Shown one piece after another: positions 8,152 to 17,243 of a DNA stretch of 64,000 nt. Position 1 is the first letter of the stretch. Each line of letters begins with the position of its first letter. The notes under the pieces were generated by a model. That model saw only the letters and a list, made by a program, of their open reading frames with translations. It was not told the DNA's origin and did no database searches. This DNA is from Lachnospiraceae bacterium UBA7143. GTDB taxonomy: Bacteria > Bacillota > Clostridia > Lachnospirales > Lachnospiraceae. The stretch is taken from contig DKWV01000040.1 of the NCBI GenBank assembly GCA_002491905.1, positions 11,993-75,992 of the forward strand, written 5' to 3'. The position numbers and the translations under genes were made by a program.

Positions 8152-9312
8152 ATGGTATCCTATTCCGATGACTGGGATGATGATAAAGAATATTTTGTGC
8201 GATATGAGAGGCGGCAGCGCATGCGGCAGGAGAGGCAGCGGCGCCTGAGAAGACGTCAGATATTTCAGCGTCTTCTGTTTTTGGGCGTACTTTGTATGGT
8301 AATGGTTAGTGTCGCTGTTTTTGCAAGGTCGAGAAAGAAAGCGGGAGAAGGGGAAAACGCGCAGGATCAGGCGATGGAAGCCGTGGAACAGCCGGACAGG
8401 CTGGCAATAGAAAAAATAACGGAGAGTCTCCCGGAGGAGGAAAGCGCGGAACCGGAGACGGAGGATGCGGAAGCGGAGGTGGAAACTCCTGTTTATCATT
8501 TTGAGGAGACGGAGGATACGGCTGTCATCGACAGTGCGGATGTTATCAGCACAAATGCGGTTCTGATGGATGAGGGCACGGATACGGTTGTCGCCGCGAA
8601 GGGAGCCAGGACGAGGATTATACCCGCTTCCATGACAAAAGTTTTAACGGTGTTGGTGGCGGCGGAAAATATCCCGGAAGAGAAGCTTGATGACACGTTC
8701 ACGATGACGCGGGAGATCACAGATTACGCCTATGTAAATGACTGCAGCTCCGTGGGGTTTCTGGACGGAGAGAAGGTGCCGGTACGGGATCTGTTTTACG
8801 GGACGGCCATGCAGTCCGGCGGGGATGCAGCATTGGGACTGGCCACTTATGTGTCCGGATCACAGGAGGCTTTTGTCGCTCTGATGAATCAGAAACTGGA
8901 AGAACTCGGTATAGCAGACAGCACGCACTTTACCAACTGCGTCGGGCTTTATGACGAGGCCCATTACAGTACGGTCTATGATATGGCGGTCATGATGAAG
9001 GCCGCAATGCAAAACGATTTGTGCAGGGAGATCCTGTCGGCGCATATTTATACAACGAAACCGACCAGGGAGCATCCGGACGGCATTGAGATTTCCAACT
9101 GGTTCCTGCGCAGGATCGAGGATAAGGATACGGGAGGCGAGGTGCTCTGTGCCAAGACAGGGTATATCGTCCAGTCGAAAAACTGCGCGGTAAGTTTCGG
9201 CACCTTTGCGGGCGGGGAACCGTATATCTGTGTGACGGCGGGCTCCACCAGCGGTTGGCGGTGCATTTACGATCATGTGGAAATCTATAACAGGTATGTG
9301 CCGACAGAATAG
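8152..9312 (+). CDS. Membrane-anchored D-alanyl-D-alanine carboxypeptidase (peptidase S11)
   Basis: Penicillin-binding DacA/DacF-type enzyme that trims the terminal D-Ala of peptidoglycan stem peptides outside the membrane. 386 residues: a cytosolic Asp/Arg-rich N-tail, one membrane segment (FQRLLFLGVLCMVMVSVAVF, residues ~40-60), a Glu-rich linker (~65-120), then the serine-hydrolase domain. Catalytic motifs: SMTK (SxxK, nucleophile Ser), SGGDAA where SxN is usual, and KTG in CAKTGYI. Start chosen at 8152, 6 nt after GGAGG; ATG 8149 is possible. The C-terminal PBP5 beta domain is missing or short. The gene starts 13 nt after eutH. Confidence 0.88.
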   Translation: MVSYSDDWDDDKEYFVRYERRQRMRQERQRRLRRRQIFQRLLFLGVLCMVMVSVAVFARSRKKAGEGENAQDQAMEAVEQPDRLAIEKITESLPEEESAEPETEDAEAEVETPVYHFEETEDTAVIDSADVISTNAVLMDEGTDTVVAAKGARTRIIPASMTKVLTVLVAAENIPEEKLDDTFTMTREITDYAYVNDCSSVGFLDGEKVPVRDLFYGTAMQSGGDAALGLATYVSGSQEAFVALMNQKLEELGIADSTHFTNCVGLYDEAHYSTVYDMAVMMKAAMQNDLCREILSAHIYTTKPTREHPDGIEISNWFLRRIEDKDTGGEVLCAKTGYIVQSKNCAVSFGTFAGGEPYICVTAGSTSGWRCIYDHVEIYNRYVPTE

Positions 9313-9323
9313 GAGGGCAGACA

Positions 9324-9644
9324 ATGGCGACGACAAAGGAATTTCATGATTATGTGGTGGGAAATCTGCAGAGAGTGGGAGATGTGACCACCAGAAAGAT
9401 GATGGGCGAGTACTGCGTCTACTTTCAGGGGAAGCTGATCGGGGATATCTGTGACAACTGTCTGTTCTTAAAACCTACGGAGTCAGTGCTGCGTCTGCTG
9501 CCGGATGCGGACAGGGATTACCCCTATGAGGGCTCCAAAACGCAGATGGTGATGGTGGAGGATGTGGAGAACGAGGCGCTGATGGCGGAAATCTTACGGG
9601 AGATGTACAGGGAGCTGCCGGAGCCGAAGAAAAAGAAAAAGTAG
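9324..9644 (+). CDS. TfoX N-terminal domain protein
   Basis: 106 residues matching the TfoX/Sxy N-terminal domain (VTTRKMMGEYCVYFQGKLIGDI near residue 20 and FLKPTESV). In gamma-proteobacteria the full-length protein promotes competence; in clostridia the domain occurs alone and its function is unknown. The C-terminus is a short Lys tail. It starts 11 nt after the carboxypeptidase with a strong AGGAGGG site, so it is probably in the same transcript. Confidence 0.85.
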   Translation: MATTKEFHDYVVGNLQRVGDVTTRKMMGEYCVYFQGKLIGDICDNCLFLKPTESVLRLLPDADRDYPYEGSKTQMVMVEDVENEALMAEILREMYRELPEPKKKKK

Positions 9645-9679
9645 CAGTTTGGAGATTTTTAACAGACGAGGAGAGGACC

Positions 9680-10255
9680 ATGCCGAACACAAATACGACG
9701 AAAGCCGCATTAGGAGAATCTCTGAAAAAACTGGTTCTGACAAAACGGCTGGAAAAGATAACGATCAACGATCTCACGGCGGACTGTGGCATCAGCCGGA
9801 TGGCTTTCTATTATCATTTTAAGGATATTTATGATCTGGTGGAGTGGGTCTGTGTTGAGGACGGAAAGAAGGCTCTGCAGGGGAAGAAGACCTACGAGAC
9901 CTGGCAGGAGGGAATGAGTCAGGTCTTTGAAGCTGTCTTGGAGAACAAGGCGTTTATTCTGAATGTGTACCGCAGCATTGGCAGGGAAAGGGTGGAAGGG
10001 TATCTCTACAAGTTTACATATGACATGCTGAAGGAAGTGGTGGAGGACAGGTGCCGGGGCGTGGAACTGTCGACAGAGCACAAGGAATTTATCGCCGACT
10101 TTTACAAGTACGGATTTGTGGGGATCATGCTTGACTGGATCGGCCACGGCATGAAGGAGGATTATGAGGAGATTGTGGAAAATATGGGAGTGGTGCTCCA
10201 CGGGAATCTGGTGCGCTCCATCAAAAATTTTGAAAAGGCGAATACCGGCGGGTGA
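9680..10255 (+). CDS. TetR-family regulator (putative oleate hydratase regulator)
   Basis: 191 residues. The N-terminal TetR HTH (residues ~8-55: LTADCGISRMAFYYHFKDIYDLVEWV) is clear; the helical C-terminal ligand domain resembles the TetR_C_33 type. It acts as a cytosolic dimer, usually a repressor. It is followed by its own terminator and then, 174 nt downstream, by oleate hydratase with a good promoter. That pairing suggests it senses a fatty acid and controls the hydratase gene (inference). Confidence 0.88.
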   Translation: MPNTNTTKAALGESLKKLVLTKRLEKITINDLTADCGISRMAFYYHFKDIYDLVEWVCVEDGKKALQGKKTYETWQEGMSQVFEAVLENKAFILNVYRSIGRERVEGYLYKFTYDMLKEVVEDRCRGVELSTEHKEFIADFYKYGFVGIMLDWIGHGMKEDYEEIVENMGVVLHGNLVRSIKNFEKANTGG

Positions 10256-10287
10256 TTTAGAAATACTTCCCACGCTATGCAAACAGG

Positions 10288-10323
10288 GCGGAATGATAAG
10301 TTTTTTATCATTTCGCTTTTTTT
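10288..10323 (+). terminator. Intrinsic terminator of the tetR transcript
   Basis: 12-bp stem GCGGAATGATAA / TTATCATTTCGC with one G-U pair and a short T loop, followed by seven T. Confidence 0.88.
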
Positions 10324-10328
10324 GTAAA

Positions 10329-10357
10329 TTGGTAAAAATAAGCAAAATGGATATGAT
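10329..10357 (+). promoter_or_regulatory. SigA promoter of oleate hydratase
   Basis: TTGGTA, 17-nt spacer, TATGAT, with a ~65-nt leader ending in GGAAAGGTGG near the start codon. Confidence 0.65.
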
Positions 10358-10429
10358 AGCTTTAGTAAAGAAAACGGAAACCGGGGCGGGAACGCGAAAA
10401 CCGCCGGAATCGGGAAAGGTGGAACACAT

Positions 10430-12454
10430 ATGGCAAATAAGAAGAGTATCGGACTTGGCGTGGCGGCTGTGGCGGCAGCAGGAGCGGGCGCGGCGCTGGC
10501 GGCAAAGAACCTGAAAAAAAGCGCCCACGTGGGGCTTGAACATGCACAGACGGAGGGCAGCGGTTATGACGGGGCAAATGCGGGAGAAGCGGCGGCGAAG
10601 CACCGAAAATATACCGAACTTGACTATCGCAATACCGAGCTTGGAAGGTATGACAAAAACAGCAAGGGCATTTATTATTCGAATGGTAATTATGAAGCGT
10701 TTGCGAGACCGAAAAAGCCGGACGGGGTGGATGAAAAAAACGCCTACATTGTGGGAAGCGGCCTGGCCTCTCTGGCGGCGGCCTGCTTTTTAGTCCGTGA
10801 CGGACAGATGCCCGGCAGTCATATTCATATATTAGAAGCTATGGATATCGCGGGCGGCGCCTGCGACGGGATCAACGATCCCACCAGAGGCTATGTGATG
10901 CGCGGCGGCAGGGAGATGGAGAACCATTTCGAGTGTCTGTGGGACTTGTTCCGCAGTATTCCTTCCATCGAGACGCCGGGGGTGTCGGTGTTAGATGAAT
11001 ATTACTGGCTGAACAAGGAGGATCCGAACTACTCCCTCTGTCGCGCCACCGTGAACAGGGGGCAGGACGCCCACACAGACGGTAAATTCAATCTGAGCCA
11101 GAAGGGCTGCATGGAGATTATGAAGCTCTTTATGACAAAGGATGAGGATCTCTACGATAAGACCATTGAGGATGTTTTCGACGAGGAGGTGTTTGACTCT
11201 ACCTTCTGGCTGTACTGGCGCACCATGTTTGCCTTTGAGAACTGGCACAGCGCACTGGAGATGAAGCTGTACTTCCAGCGGTTTATCCATCATATCGCGG
11301 GACTGCCGGATTTCAGCGCACTGAAATTTACGAAATATAATCAGTATGAATCCCTGATCCTGCCCATGCAGAAATATCTGGAGGCAGCGGGGGTTGACTT
11401 CCAGTTTAACACGGAAGTGACCAACGTGATCTTTGGATTTGAGGGAGATAAGAAGATTGCAAAGGCAATCGAGTGCAAGGTGAAGGGCGTGGAGAAGGGT
11501 ATTATGTTAACCGAAAACGACCTTGTCTTTGTGACCAACGGAAGCTGCACCGAGGGGACGATTTACGGCGACCAGAACCATGCGCCCAACGGGGATGCGG
11601 AAGTGCGCACGAGTGGCTGCTGGAGTCTCTGGAAAAATATTGCGAAGCAGGATCCTTCCTTTGGACATCCTGAGAAGTTCTGCTCCGATGTGTCTAAGAC
11701 GAACTGGGAGTCCGCCACCATCACCACGCAGGATGAGAAGATTCTGCCTTATATTGAAAATATCTGCAAGCGCGATCCCCGAAGCGGCAAGGTGGTGACA
11801 GGCGGCATCGTGAGCTGTCAGGATTCCTCATGGCTCCTCAGCTGGACCATCAACAGACAGGGACAGTTTAAAGACCAGGATAAGAATAAGGTCTGTGTCT
11901 GGGTGTACGGTCTCTTCACGGATGTGGAGGGCGATTATGTGAAGAAGCCCATGAAGGACTGCACCGGTAAGGAGATCACGCAGGAGTGGCTCTATCATCT
12001 GGGTGTGCCTGTGGAGGAGATCGATGAATTGGCTGAGAAGAGCGCGGTGTGTGTGCCTACCATGATGCCTTATATCACGGCATTCTTCATGCCGAGGACG
12101 GCGGGAGACAGACCAGACGTGATTCCCGACGGCTGCGTGAACTTCGCCTTTCTGGGACAGTTCGCCCAGACGCCGAGAGACACTGTGTTCACCACCGAAT
12201 ATTCTGTCAGGACGGCCATGGAAGCCGTTTACGGGCTGCTGGGTGTGGACAGGGGCGTGCCAGAGGTGTGGGGCAGCGTATATGATATTCGTGAACTGCT
12301 TTCCAGCAGTGTGAAGCTGATGGACGGCAAGTCTCCGCTGGAGATCAATCTGGGACCGCTCAATCCCGTGAAGAAGCTGCTGCTTAAACTGGTGAGAGGT
12401 ACGGTGGTCGAGAAGGTGATGCGGGATCAGGGCGTTTTGAAGGAATGGATGTAA
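10430..12454 (+). CDS. ohyA: Oleate hydratase (myosin-cross-reactive antigen family)
   Basis: FAD-dependent fatty-acid double-bond hydratase that adds water to the C9 double bond of oleate or linoleate to give 10-hydroxy acids, a detoxifying reaction in gut bacteria. 674 residues. An N-terminal Ala/Gly-rich hydrophobic stretch (residues 5-30) may associate with membrane. The FAD fold starts with YIVGSGLASLAAACFLV at about residue 103, followed by MRGGREMENHFECLWDL, the family's flavin/active-site Met-Arg-Gly-Gly-Arg-Glu motif. Length is longer than the ~590 residues of many homologues because of the N-terminal extension. Regulation by the upstream TetR protein is likely. Confidence 0.95.
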   Translation: MANKKSIGLGVAAVAAAGAGAALAAKNLKKSAHVGLEHAQTEGSGYDGANAGEAAAKHRKYTELDYRNTELGRYDKNSKGIYYSNGNYEAFARPKKPDGVDEKNAYIVGSGLASLAAACFLVRDGQMPGSHIHILEAMDIAGGACDGINDPTRGYVMRGGREMENHFECLWDLFRSIPSIETPGVSVLDEYYWLNKEDPNYSLCRATVNRGQDAHTDGKFNLSQKGCMEIMKLFMTKDEDLYDKTIEDVFDEEVFDSTFWLYWRTMFAFENWHSALEMKLYFQRFIHHIAGLPDFSALKFTKYNQYESLILPMQKYLEAAGVDFQFNTEVTNVIFGFEGDKKIAKAIECKVKGVEKGIMLTENDLVFVTNGSCTEGTIYGDQNHAPNGDAEVRTSGCWSLWKNIAKQDPSFGHPEKFCSDVSKTNWESATITTQDEKILPYIENICKRDPRSGKVVTGGIVSCQDSSWLLSWTINRQGQFKDQDKNKVCVWVYGLFTDVEGDYVKKPMKDCTGKEITQEWLYHLGVPVEEIDELAEKSAVCVPTMMPYITAFFMPRTAGDRPDVIPDGCVNFAFLGQFAQTPRDTVFTTEYSVRTAMEAVYGLLGVDRGVPEVWGSVYDIRELLSSSVKLMDGKSPLEINLGPLNPVKKLLLKLVRGTVVEKVMRDQGVLKEWM

Positions 12455-12489
12455 GACTATACTATAATGGGAGAGTTTTAAAGGGGTGG

Positions 12490-12521
12490 AAAACAGGCGG
12501 CGTGATTGCGTTGCCTGTTTT
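12490..12521 (+). terminator. Hairpin after ohyA
   Basis: 9-bp stem AAAACAGGC / GCCTGTTTT whose 3' arm ends in the T run. Probable terminator for ohyA. Confidence 0.6.
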
Positions 12522-12549
12522 GCACTGCGGCTAATATATTAACTAAAAC

Positions 12550-12576
12550 TTGTATTTTTTGAAGAAATGGGATAAT
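12550..12576 (+). promoter_or_regulatory. Promoter of the hipBA pair
   Basis: TTGTAT, 15-nt spacer, GATAAT preceded by TG (extended -10); a second possible -10 TATAAT is at 12576-12581. Either would place the RNA start within a few bases of the hipB ATG at 12586, so hipB may be translated from a leaderless or very short-leader mRNA. Confidence 0.45.
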
Positions 12577-12585
12577 ATAATAGCT

Positions 12586-12873
12586 ATGAATGCAAATTAT
12601 TCTTTTCTTTCAAAAACACCGGGAGAGATGCAGGATATGATTGCAGGGCGTTTGCGCGCGATCCGCAGAAAGCGGAAAGTATCACAGAAAAGACTGAGCG
12701 AATTATCGGGAGTAAGCCTGGGTTCTGTGAAGCGGTTTGAGCAAAGCGGCGAAATCTCCTTTCTCTCCCTGATTAAAATTGCATACGCGCTGGGACTTAA
12801 TGGTGAGCTGGAGCATTTGTTTGAGGAGGCGCCGCCGTTGTCGATAGAGGAGATAATTCATGGACAGGATTGA
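12586..12873 (+). CDS. hipB: HipB-like antitoxin, XRE helix-turn-helix
   Basis: 95 residues from ATG 12586. The segment FLSKTPGEMQDMIAGRLRAI before the HTH is typical of this HipB subgroup, which is why this start is preferred over ATG 12637 that has a GGGAG site. The HTH (residues ~20-80, KVSQKRLSELSGVSLGSVKRFEQ) binds the operator and the HipA partner. The 3' end overlaps hipA by 14 nt, so the two are coupled and probably autoregulated. Confidence 0.85.
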   Translation: MNANYSFLSKTPGEMQDMIAGRLRAIRRKRKVSQKRLSELSGVSLGSVKRFEQSGEISFLSLIKIAYALGLNGELEHLFEEAPPLSIEEIIHGQD

Positions 12874-13993
12874 ACATTTGGATGTGTTTTACCATGAGAG
12901 AAAAGTCGGCACTTTGGCAATGTATCAAAAGTATTTGGCAGCCTTTGCCTATGGGCAGGAATGGCTGGAAAACGGATTCCCGATCAGCCCCTTTTCCCTG
13001 CCGCTGGAGAAAAGAGTGTTTGTCCCGCGCATGGATCCCTTTGACGGTTTGTTTGGCGTTTTTGCGGACAGCCTTCCGGATGGGTGGGGACGGTTTCTGG
13101 TGGATCGGCTGATGCTGAAAAAAGGGATAGAGCCTGCAGCGGTCGGAGTCCTGAACAGGCTTGCCATTGTGGGAGATTCTGGCATGGGTGCGCTTTCCTA
13201 TCGACCTGCGGTTCACTTGAATGAAGGCGTTTGTGTAGTGGAGCTGGATCGGATTGCTGGAGAGTGCGAGAAGCTGCTTAAGACAGAATATACAGAGGAC
13301 TTGGATCGGCTGTTTCGGCTGGGCGGGTCTTCTGGGGGAGCACGTCCAAAAATTCTGACGGAAATAGGCGGGGAAGAGTGGATCATCAAATTTCCCTCTT
13401 ATGACGATCCGAAGGACATCGGAAAGCAGGAGTATGAATACTCGCTGTGTGCAAAAGAATGTGGCATTGAGATGGCACAGACACGGCTTTTTCCCTCTGA
13501 GAGGTGTGCTGGTTACTTTGGCGCGAAACGGTTTGACCGCAGGAAGGATGCCGACGGGCAGGAGAGCAGAGTACATATGCTTTCCGTCAGCGCTGTTTTG
13601 GAGACATCTCATCGGATTCCTAATCTGGATTATCATCTTTTGATGAAGCTGACGTTGGAAATCACGAAAGATTTTTCGGAAGTGCTGAGATTATTCCGCC
13701 TTATGTGCTTCAACGTGTTTTCACACAACCGGGACGATCATTCCAAGAATTTCTCTTTTTTATATGATGAGCAGAATGCCTGCTACCGGCTTGCGCCCGC
13801 GTATGACCTCACTTACAGCAGCTCGTTGAATGGGGAACACGCGACCACCGTAAACGGAAGTGGGATGACCCCGGGTATGGAGGATATACTGGCGGTGGCT
13901 GATAAAATAGGGATTCGGAAGGCGCAGGCGGGGAAAATCGCGCACGATATCAGGGACTGCGTCAATGATATGCTTGCGCCGTATCTGCGATAG
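12860..13993 (+). CDS. hipA: HipA-type serine/threonine kinase toxin
   Basis: 377-residue kinase of the HipBA toxin-antitoxin class; classical HipA phosphorylates glutamyl-tRNA synthetase and causes persistence. N-terminal HipA_N (residues 5-100, includes FGVFADSLPDGWG), then the kinase core: nucleotide loop GGSSGGARPK at about 155, catalytic HNRDDHSKN at about 290 and the DFG-equivalent AYDLT at about 313. All key residues are present, so it should be active. Target specificity is not visible from sequence. Confidence 0.9.
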   Translation: MDRIEHLDVFYHERKVGTLAMYQKYLAAFAYGQEWLENGFPISPFSLPLEKRVFVPRMDPFDGLFGVFADSLPDGWGRFLVDRLMLKKGIEPAAVGVLNRLAIVGDSGMGALSYRPAVHLNEGVCVVELDRIAGECEKLLKTEYTEDLDRLFRLGGSSGGARPKILTEIGGEEWIIKFPSYDDPKDIGKQEYEYSLCAKECGIEMAQTRLFPSERCAGYFGAKRFDRRKDADGQESRVHMLSVSAVLETSHRIPNLDYHLLMKLTLEITKDFSEVLRLFRLMCFNVFSHNRDDHSKNFSFLYDEQNACYRLAPAYDLTYSSSLNGEHATTVNGSGMTPGMEDILAVADKIGIRKAQAGKIAHDIRDCVNDMLAPYLR

Positions 13994-14085
13994 GGCGCTT
14001 TGCGTGATGATCCACATCGTTCAGTTTTCTTTATTGAAATAGGATTTAATGATAAATAGGGAAGAGCCAGGAACCACAATAATGA

Positions 14086-14113
14086 TTGACTTTCAGCGTC
14101 TATATGCTACGAT
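14086..14113 (+). promoter_or_regulatory. Promoter of the soluble chemoreceptor
   Basis: TTGACT, 16-nt spacer, TACGAT with a TGC extended -10. The leader to the ATG at 14217 is about 95 nt. Confidence 0.6.
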
Positions 14114-14216
14114 AAACTTATATTGATTTTATAGGACGGAACTGCGTGTTTTATGAATGCGCAGAATGTAAAAAAGATATGGGAACCTTACGCCGTATTT
14201 GGAAAGGGAAAACGGG

Positions 14217-15728
14217 ATGTGGAAGAGAAAGAAATGGGATGAATGGAAGGGACAATTATCACAGGAATTGGAGATACAGATGCAGAAATCTTTTCAGGTC
14301 GGCGTATTTGAAGAGATTACCAATCCTGAAATCCTGCAGGAAGCGCCTGAGACAATGAAGGCGCTCAACAGTTTGTTAAACTGCGCCAATCTGCTGCTAA
14401 ATCATGCCAGAGAAAATATGACGATGCTGAATCGGATCAATCATTCTGGCATGTGGTCCATGTATTTCGGGAAGGGTCTGGAAATAAGCCGCGTTATGTA
14501 TACGGAAGAGTTTCGTGAAATTACAGGCTATACGGACCGTGGAGAGCTGGAAGATACCCTGGAGGCATGGACGGATAAGATTTATGCAGCAGATAAAGAC
14601 CGCGTGATGCGGGAATTTTATGATACTATCAAAGACAGCACAGGACAGAAAGTATTTGATGCAGAATACAGGCTGCAGACAAAAAATAACGGGCTGCGCT
14701 GGATACGAATGGCGGGAGAGGTCGTGCGGCGCGGCGGAAAGCCCTTTGAGTTTATCGGCATTATCACGGACATTACGGTCGCTCATAACAATGCCAAGGA
14801 GCTTGATGTTTCCACAAAGCGGCATGACGCGATTGACTCGATTCTCAATGAGGGCTCGTGGAGTATGAATGTCGTAGACGGGGACATTGCTAATCCGGAA
14901 AATCCTTTCTGGTATTCCGAGCAGTTTCGAAGACTGCTTGGGTTTCATTCCGAGGAGGATTTCCCTAATTCGCCAGATTCTTATTCTAATTTGATCCATG
15001 AAGATGACAGAAGGCGTGTCATGGAGGCGGTTTTGCATTATGTGAAGTCAGGAACACAGTATCCGGCATTACAGCAGGAGTTTCAGATTCGCCATGCGGA
15101 CGGCGGTTACCGTTGGTTTCAGATGACAGTCACAGCGGTGTTTGATTCTTCACACAAACCCATCGTTTTGGCGGCAACGGCGCTGGATGTAACGGAGCAG
15201 AAACGCAGCAGGGAGATTTTTGAAGCAGATATGGGAAGGAGCATCCACAGTCTTGCAGAAGGGCTTGATAAAATAAGCGCGGTCGTTGCGGAAACCACAG
15301 CGGATATGCAGGATTTGAATGAAAAGCAGGATAGTATCACAAAGGCGGCGGCTTCTGTGAATGAGAAGGTGAAAGAATCTCTCGAGATTATTTCCCTGAT
15401 TCAGGAGATTGCTTCCCAGACGAATCTGTTGTCTTTGAACGCCTCCATCGAAGCCGCCAGAGCGGGAGAAGCCGGAAAGGGCTTTGCCGTGGTTGCGGAT
15501 GAAGTGGGTAAATTAGCGGTTTCCTGTAACGAGACATCCGAACATATTTCCAGGAGCCTGAATGAAATGCGGCAGGCAATTGAACATATTCTTTCCAAAA
15601 TCGAGGGCATGGACCACGCCGTACTGGCGCAGTCTGCCAATATGGGAAAAATCAAAGATATGACGCAGGAACTGAATGTGTTGTGCGATGAGGAGAAGAA
15701 CATCGCGCAGACGGTGTTCGCTGAGTAG
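14217..15728 (+). CDS. Cytosolic methyl-accepting chemotaxis-type receptor with two PAS domains
   Basis: 503 residues and no membrane segment. Two PAS/PAC modules (residues ~75-195 and ~205-335; PAC ends seen as FEFIGIITDITV and PIVLAATALDVTEQ) are followed by a methyl-accepting signalling hairpin (~345-495) with the conserved tip EIASQTNLLSLNASIEAARAGEAGKGFAVVADEVGKLA. It would sense an internal cue, redox or small molecule, and signal to CheA/CheW. The signalling domain is short, so it may be a regulatory rather than classical array receptor. Start at 14217, 6 nt after GGAAAGGGAA. No che genes are nearby. Confidence 0.88.
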   Translation: MWKRKKWDEWKGQLSQELEIQMQKSFQVGVFEEITNPEILQEAPETMKALNSLLNCANLLLNHARENMTMLNRINHSGMWSMYFGKGLEISRVMYTEEFREITGYTDRGELEDTLEAWTDKIYAADKDRVMREFYDTIKDSTGQKVFDAEYRLQTKNNGLRWIRMAGEVVRRGGKPFEFIGIITDITVAHNNAKELDVSTKRHDAIDSILNEGSWSMNVVDGDIANPENPFWYSEQFRRLLGFHSEEDFPNSPDSYSNLIHEDDRRRVMEAVLHYVKSGTQYPALQQEFQIRHADGGYRWFQMTVTAVFDSSHKPIVLAATALDVTEQKRSREIFEADMGRSIHSLAEGLDKISAVVAETTADMQDLNEKQDSITKAAASVNEKVKESLEIISLIQEIASQTNLLSLNASIEAARAGEAGKGFAVVADEVGKLAVSCNETSEHISRSLNEMRQAIEHILSKIEGMDHAVLAQSANMGKIKDMTQELNVLCDEEKNIAQTVFAE

Positions 15729-15744
15729 GCGGATAAAAGAAAAT

Positions 15745-15765
15745 GGGGGCGGAAATTCCGCCCCC
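15745..15765 (+). terminator. GC-rich hairpin after the chemoreceptor
   Basis: GGGGGCGGAA and TTCCGCCCCC face each other with one base between. It lacks a T tract; probably a transcription or mRNA-end hairpin between convergent genes. Confidence 0.5.
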
Positions 15766-15774
15766 TAAGACCGG

Positions 15775-15813
15775 GGCCGCGAAGCGGATCCCGCAATTGA
15801 GCGAAGCTCAATT
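15775..15813. repeat. Twin GNA-loop hairpin element, copy A
   Basis: Two adjacent mini-hairpins: CCGC-GAA-GCGG (15777-15787) and AATTGAGC-GAA-GCTCAATT (15795-15813). A related element with different stems but the same GNA loops and joining sequence is at 36009-36046. It sits between the convergent chemoreceptor and glnA 3' ends. Confidence 0.6.
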
Positions 15814-15815
15814 TG

Positions 15816-17243
15816 TTAGAGGTCATAATACATCATAAACTCCGCCGGCGTAGGAATCTGCCCGGCCTCTTTTGACTCGGCGCGCTTCCTTGCGATCCAC
15901 ACGTCGATCAGCCGTTCCGGGAATACTCCGTCTTTTGTCAGATAGTCGTGATCCTTCTCCAGCGCATCCAGCGCCTCGTCCAGCGACTTGGGCAGGCCTT
16001 TGATTTTCTTCTGTTCCTCCGCGGAGAGCGTGTAGAGGTTAAAGTCGTAAGGACCCCAGCCGTTTGCCGCGGGATCGATCTTCTTCTCGATGCCGTCCAA
16101 GCCTGCCATCAGAATGGCTGCGTAAGCGTAGTAGGGGTTGGCGGTGGCGTCGGGGTTTCTCAGTTCGAAGCGCTTGGCTTCCGGGGATTTCGCGTAGGCG
16201 GGGATTCGGATCACCGCGCTGCGGTTGGAGGTGGCGTAGCCGACGGTCACGGGAGCCTCATACCCGGGCACCAGCCGCTTGAAGGAGTTGGTGGAGGGGT
16301 TGGTGAAGGCGCACAGTGACGCGATGTGGGAGAGCAGGCCGCCGATAAAATAGTGGGCGGTCCGGCTTAAGCCGGAGTAGCCGTTCTCGTCGTAGAAGAC
16401 GGGAGCACCGTCCTTTTTAAGCAGCATATGTACGTGGAGGCCGCTGCCCGCCTCTTTATAGATGGGTTTTGGCAGGAAGGTGGCCGTCTTGCCTTCCCTG
16501 GCTGCCATGTTCTTGATAATGTATTTGATAATCATGGTGTTGTCGGCCATGACGGGCATATCCGCCAGCTCTACCTCGATCTCCATCTGGCCGGGGCCGC
16601 CCACCTCGTGGTGGTGGTATTTTACCTTGATGCCCCAGTTTTCCATCTCCATGCAGATGCGGCTTCTAAGGTCGTAGCCCACATCCTGGGGCGCGGCGAT
16701 GTGGTAGCCGCCGTGGGTCACCTCGTAGCCGTTGTTGCCGGGCGTGTCCAGTCTGCAGTTCCAGTCCGCCTGTCTGGTGTCGATGCTGTAAGCGCACTGT
16801 CTGGGCGAAACCTCATAGCGGGCGGAGTCGAACAGATAAAATTCAAACTCGGGTCCGATCACCATCTCGTCAGCGATGCCGGTCTTTTTCATGTAATCCA
16901 CGGCGCGCAGGCTCACATTTTTCGGGTACTGGTCAAAGGGGGTGTTTTCTCCCTTACCGATGACACAGACATTGCCGCACATGGTCAGTGTGGGCACATC
17001 CGCAAAGGGGTCTACATAGGCGGTATCCGGGTCTGGCAAAAAGACCATGTCGCTCTTCTCAATAGGAGCGTACCCGTAGTTGGAACCGTCGAAGCCGATC
17101 CCGTAGACGAAGACATTCACATCGAACCGCTCCACCGGTATGGTGATGTGGCGCCAGCGTCCGTCGATGTCGGTCATTTTGAAGTCGATCATGCGGATCT
17201 CCTTCTCCTGACACAGTTTCCTGATTTCTGCACTTTTCTCCAT
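15816..17243 (-). CDS. glnA: Type I glutamine synthetase
   Basis: Makes glutamine from glutamate, ammonia and ATP in the cytosol as a dodecamer. 475 residues from ATG 17243, which has AAAGGG 8 nt upstream; longer in-frame starts lack a site. Metal and substrate motifs are present: IGPEFEFYLF, HHHEVGGPGQMEIEVE, GSGLHVHMLL, NRSAVIRIP and RFELRNPDATANPYYAYAA. The NLYTLSAEEQ segment aligns with the adenylylation-site loop of the longer GSI-beta type (Tyr397 in E. coli), not the 444-residue Bacillus type. Transcribed towards the chemoreceptor. A ~120-nt leader precedes it. Confidence 0.95.
   Translation of the reverse strand: MEKSAEIRKLCQEKEIRMIDFKMTDIDGRWRHITIPVERFDVNVFVYGIGFDGSNYGYAPIEKSDMVFLPDPDTAYVDPFADVPTLTMCGNVCVIGKGENTPFDQYPKNVSLRAVDYMKKTGIADEMVIGPEFEFYLFDSARYEVSPRQCAYSIDTRQADWNCRLDTPGNNGYEVTHGGYHIAAPQDVGYDLRSRICMEMENWGIKVKYHHHEVGGPGQMEIEVELADMPVMADNTMIIKYIIKNMAAREGKTATFLPKPIYKEAGSGLHVHMLLKKDGAPVFYDENGYSGLSRTAHYFIGGLLSHIASLCAFTNPSTNSFKRLVPGYEAPVTVGYATSNRSAVIRIPAYAKSPEAKRFELRNPDATANPYYAYAAILMAGLDGIEKKIDPAANGWGPYDFNLYTLSAEEQKKIKGLPKSLDEALDALEKDHDYLTKDGVFPERLIDVWIARKRAESKEAGQIPTPAEFMMYYDL

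Noticed and set aside
9710..10603. 297-residue minus-strand frame over tetR and the ohyA start
   Set aside because: Covers two genes, a terminator and a promoter on the other strand and has no ribosome site.
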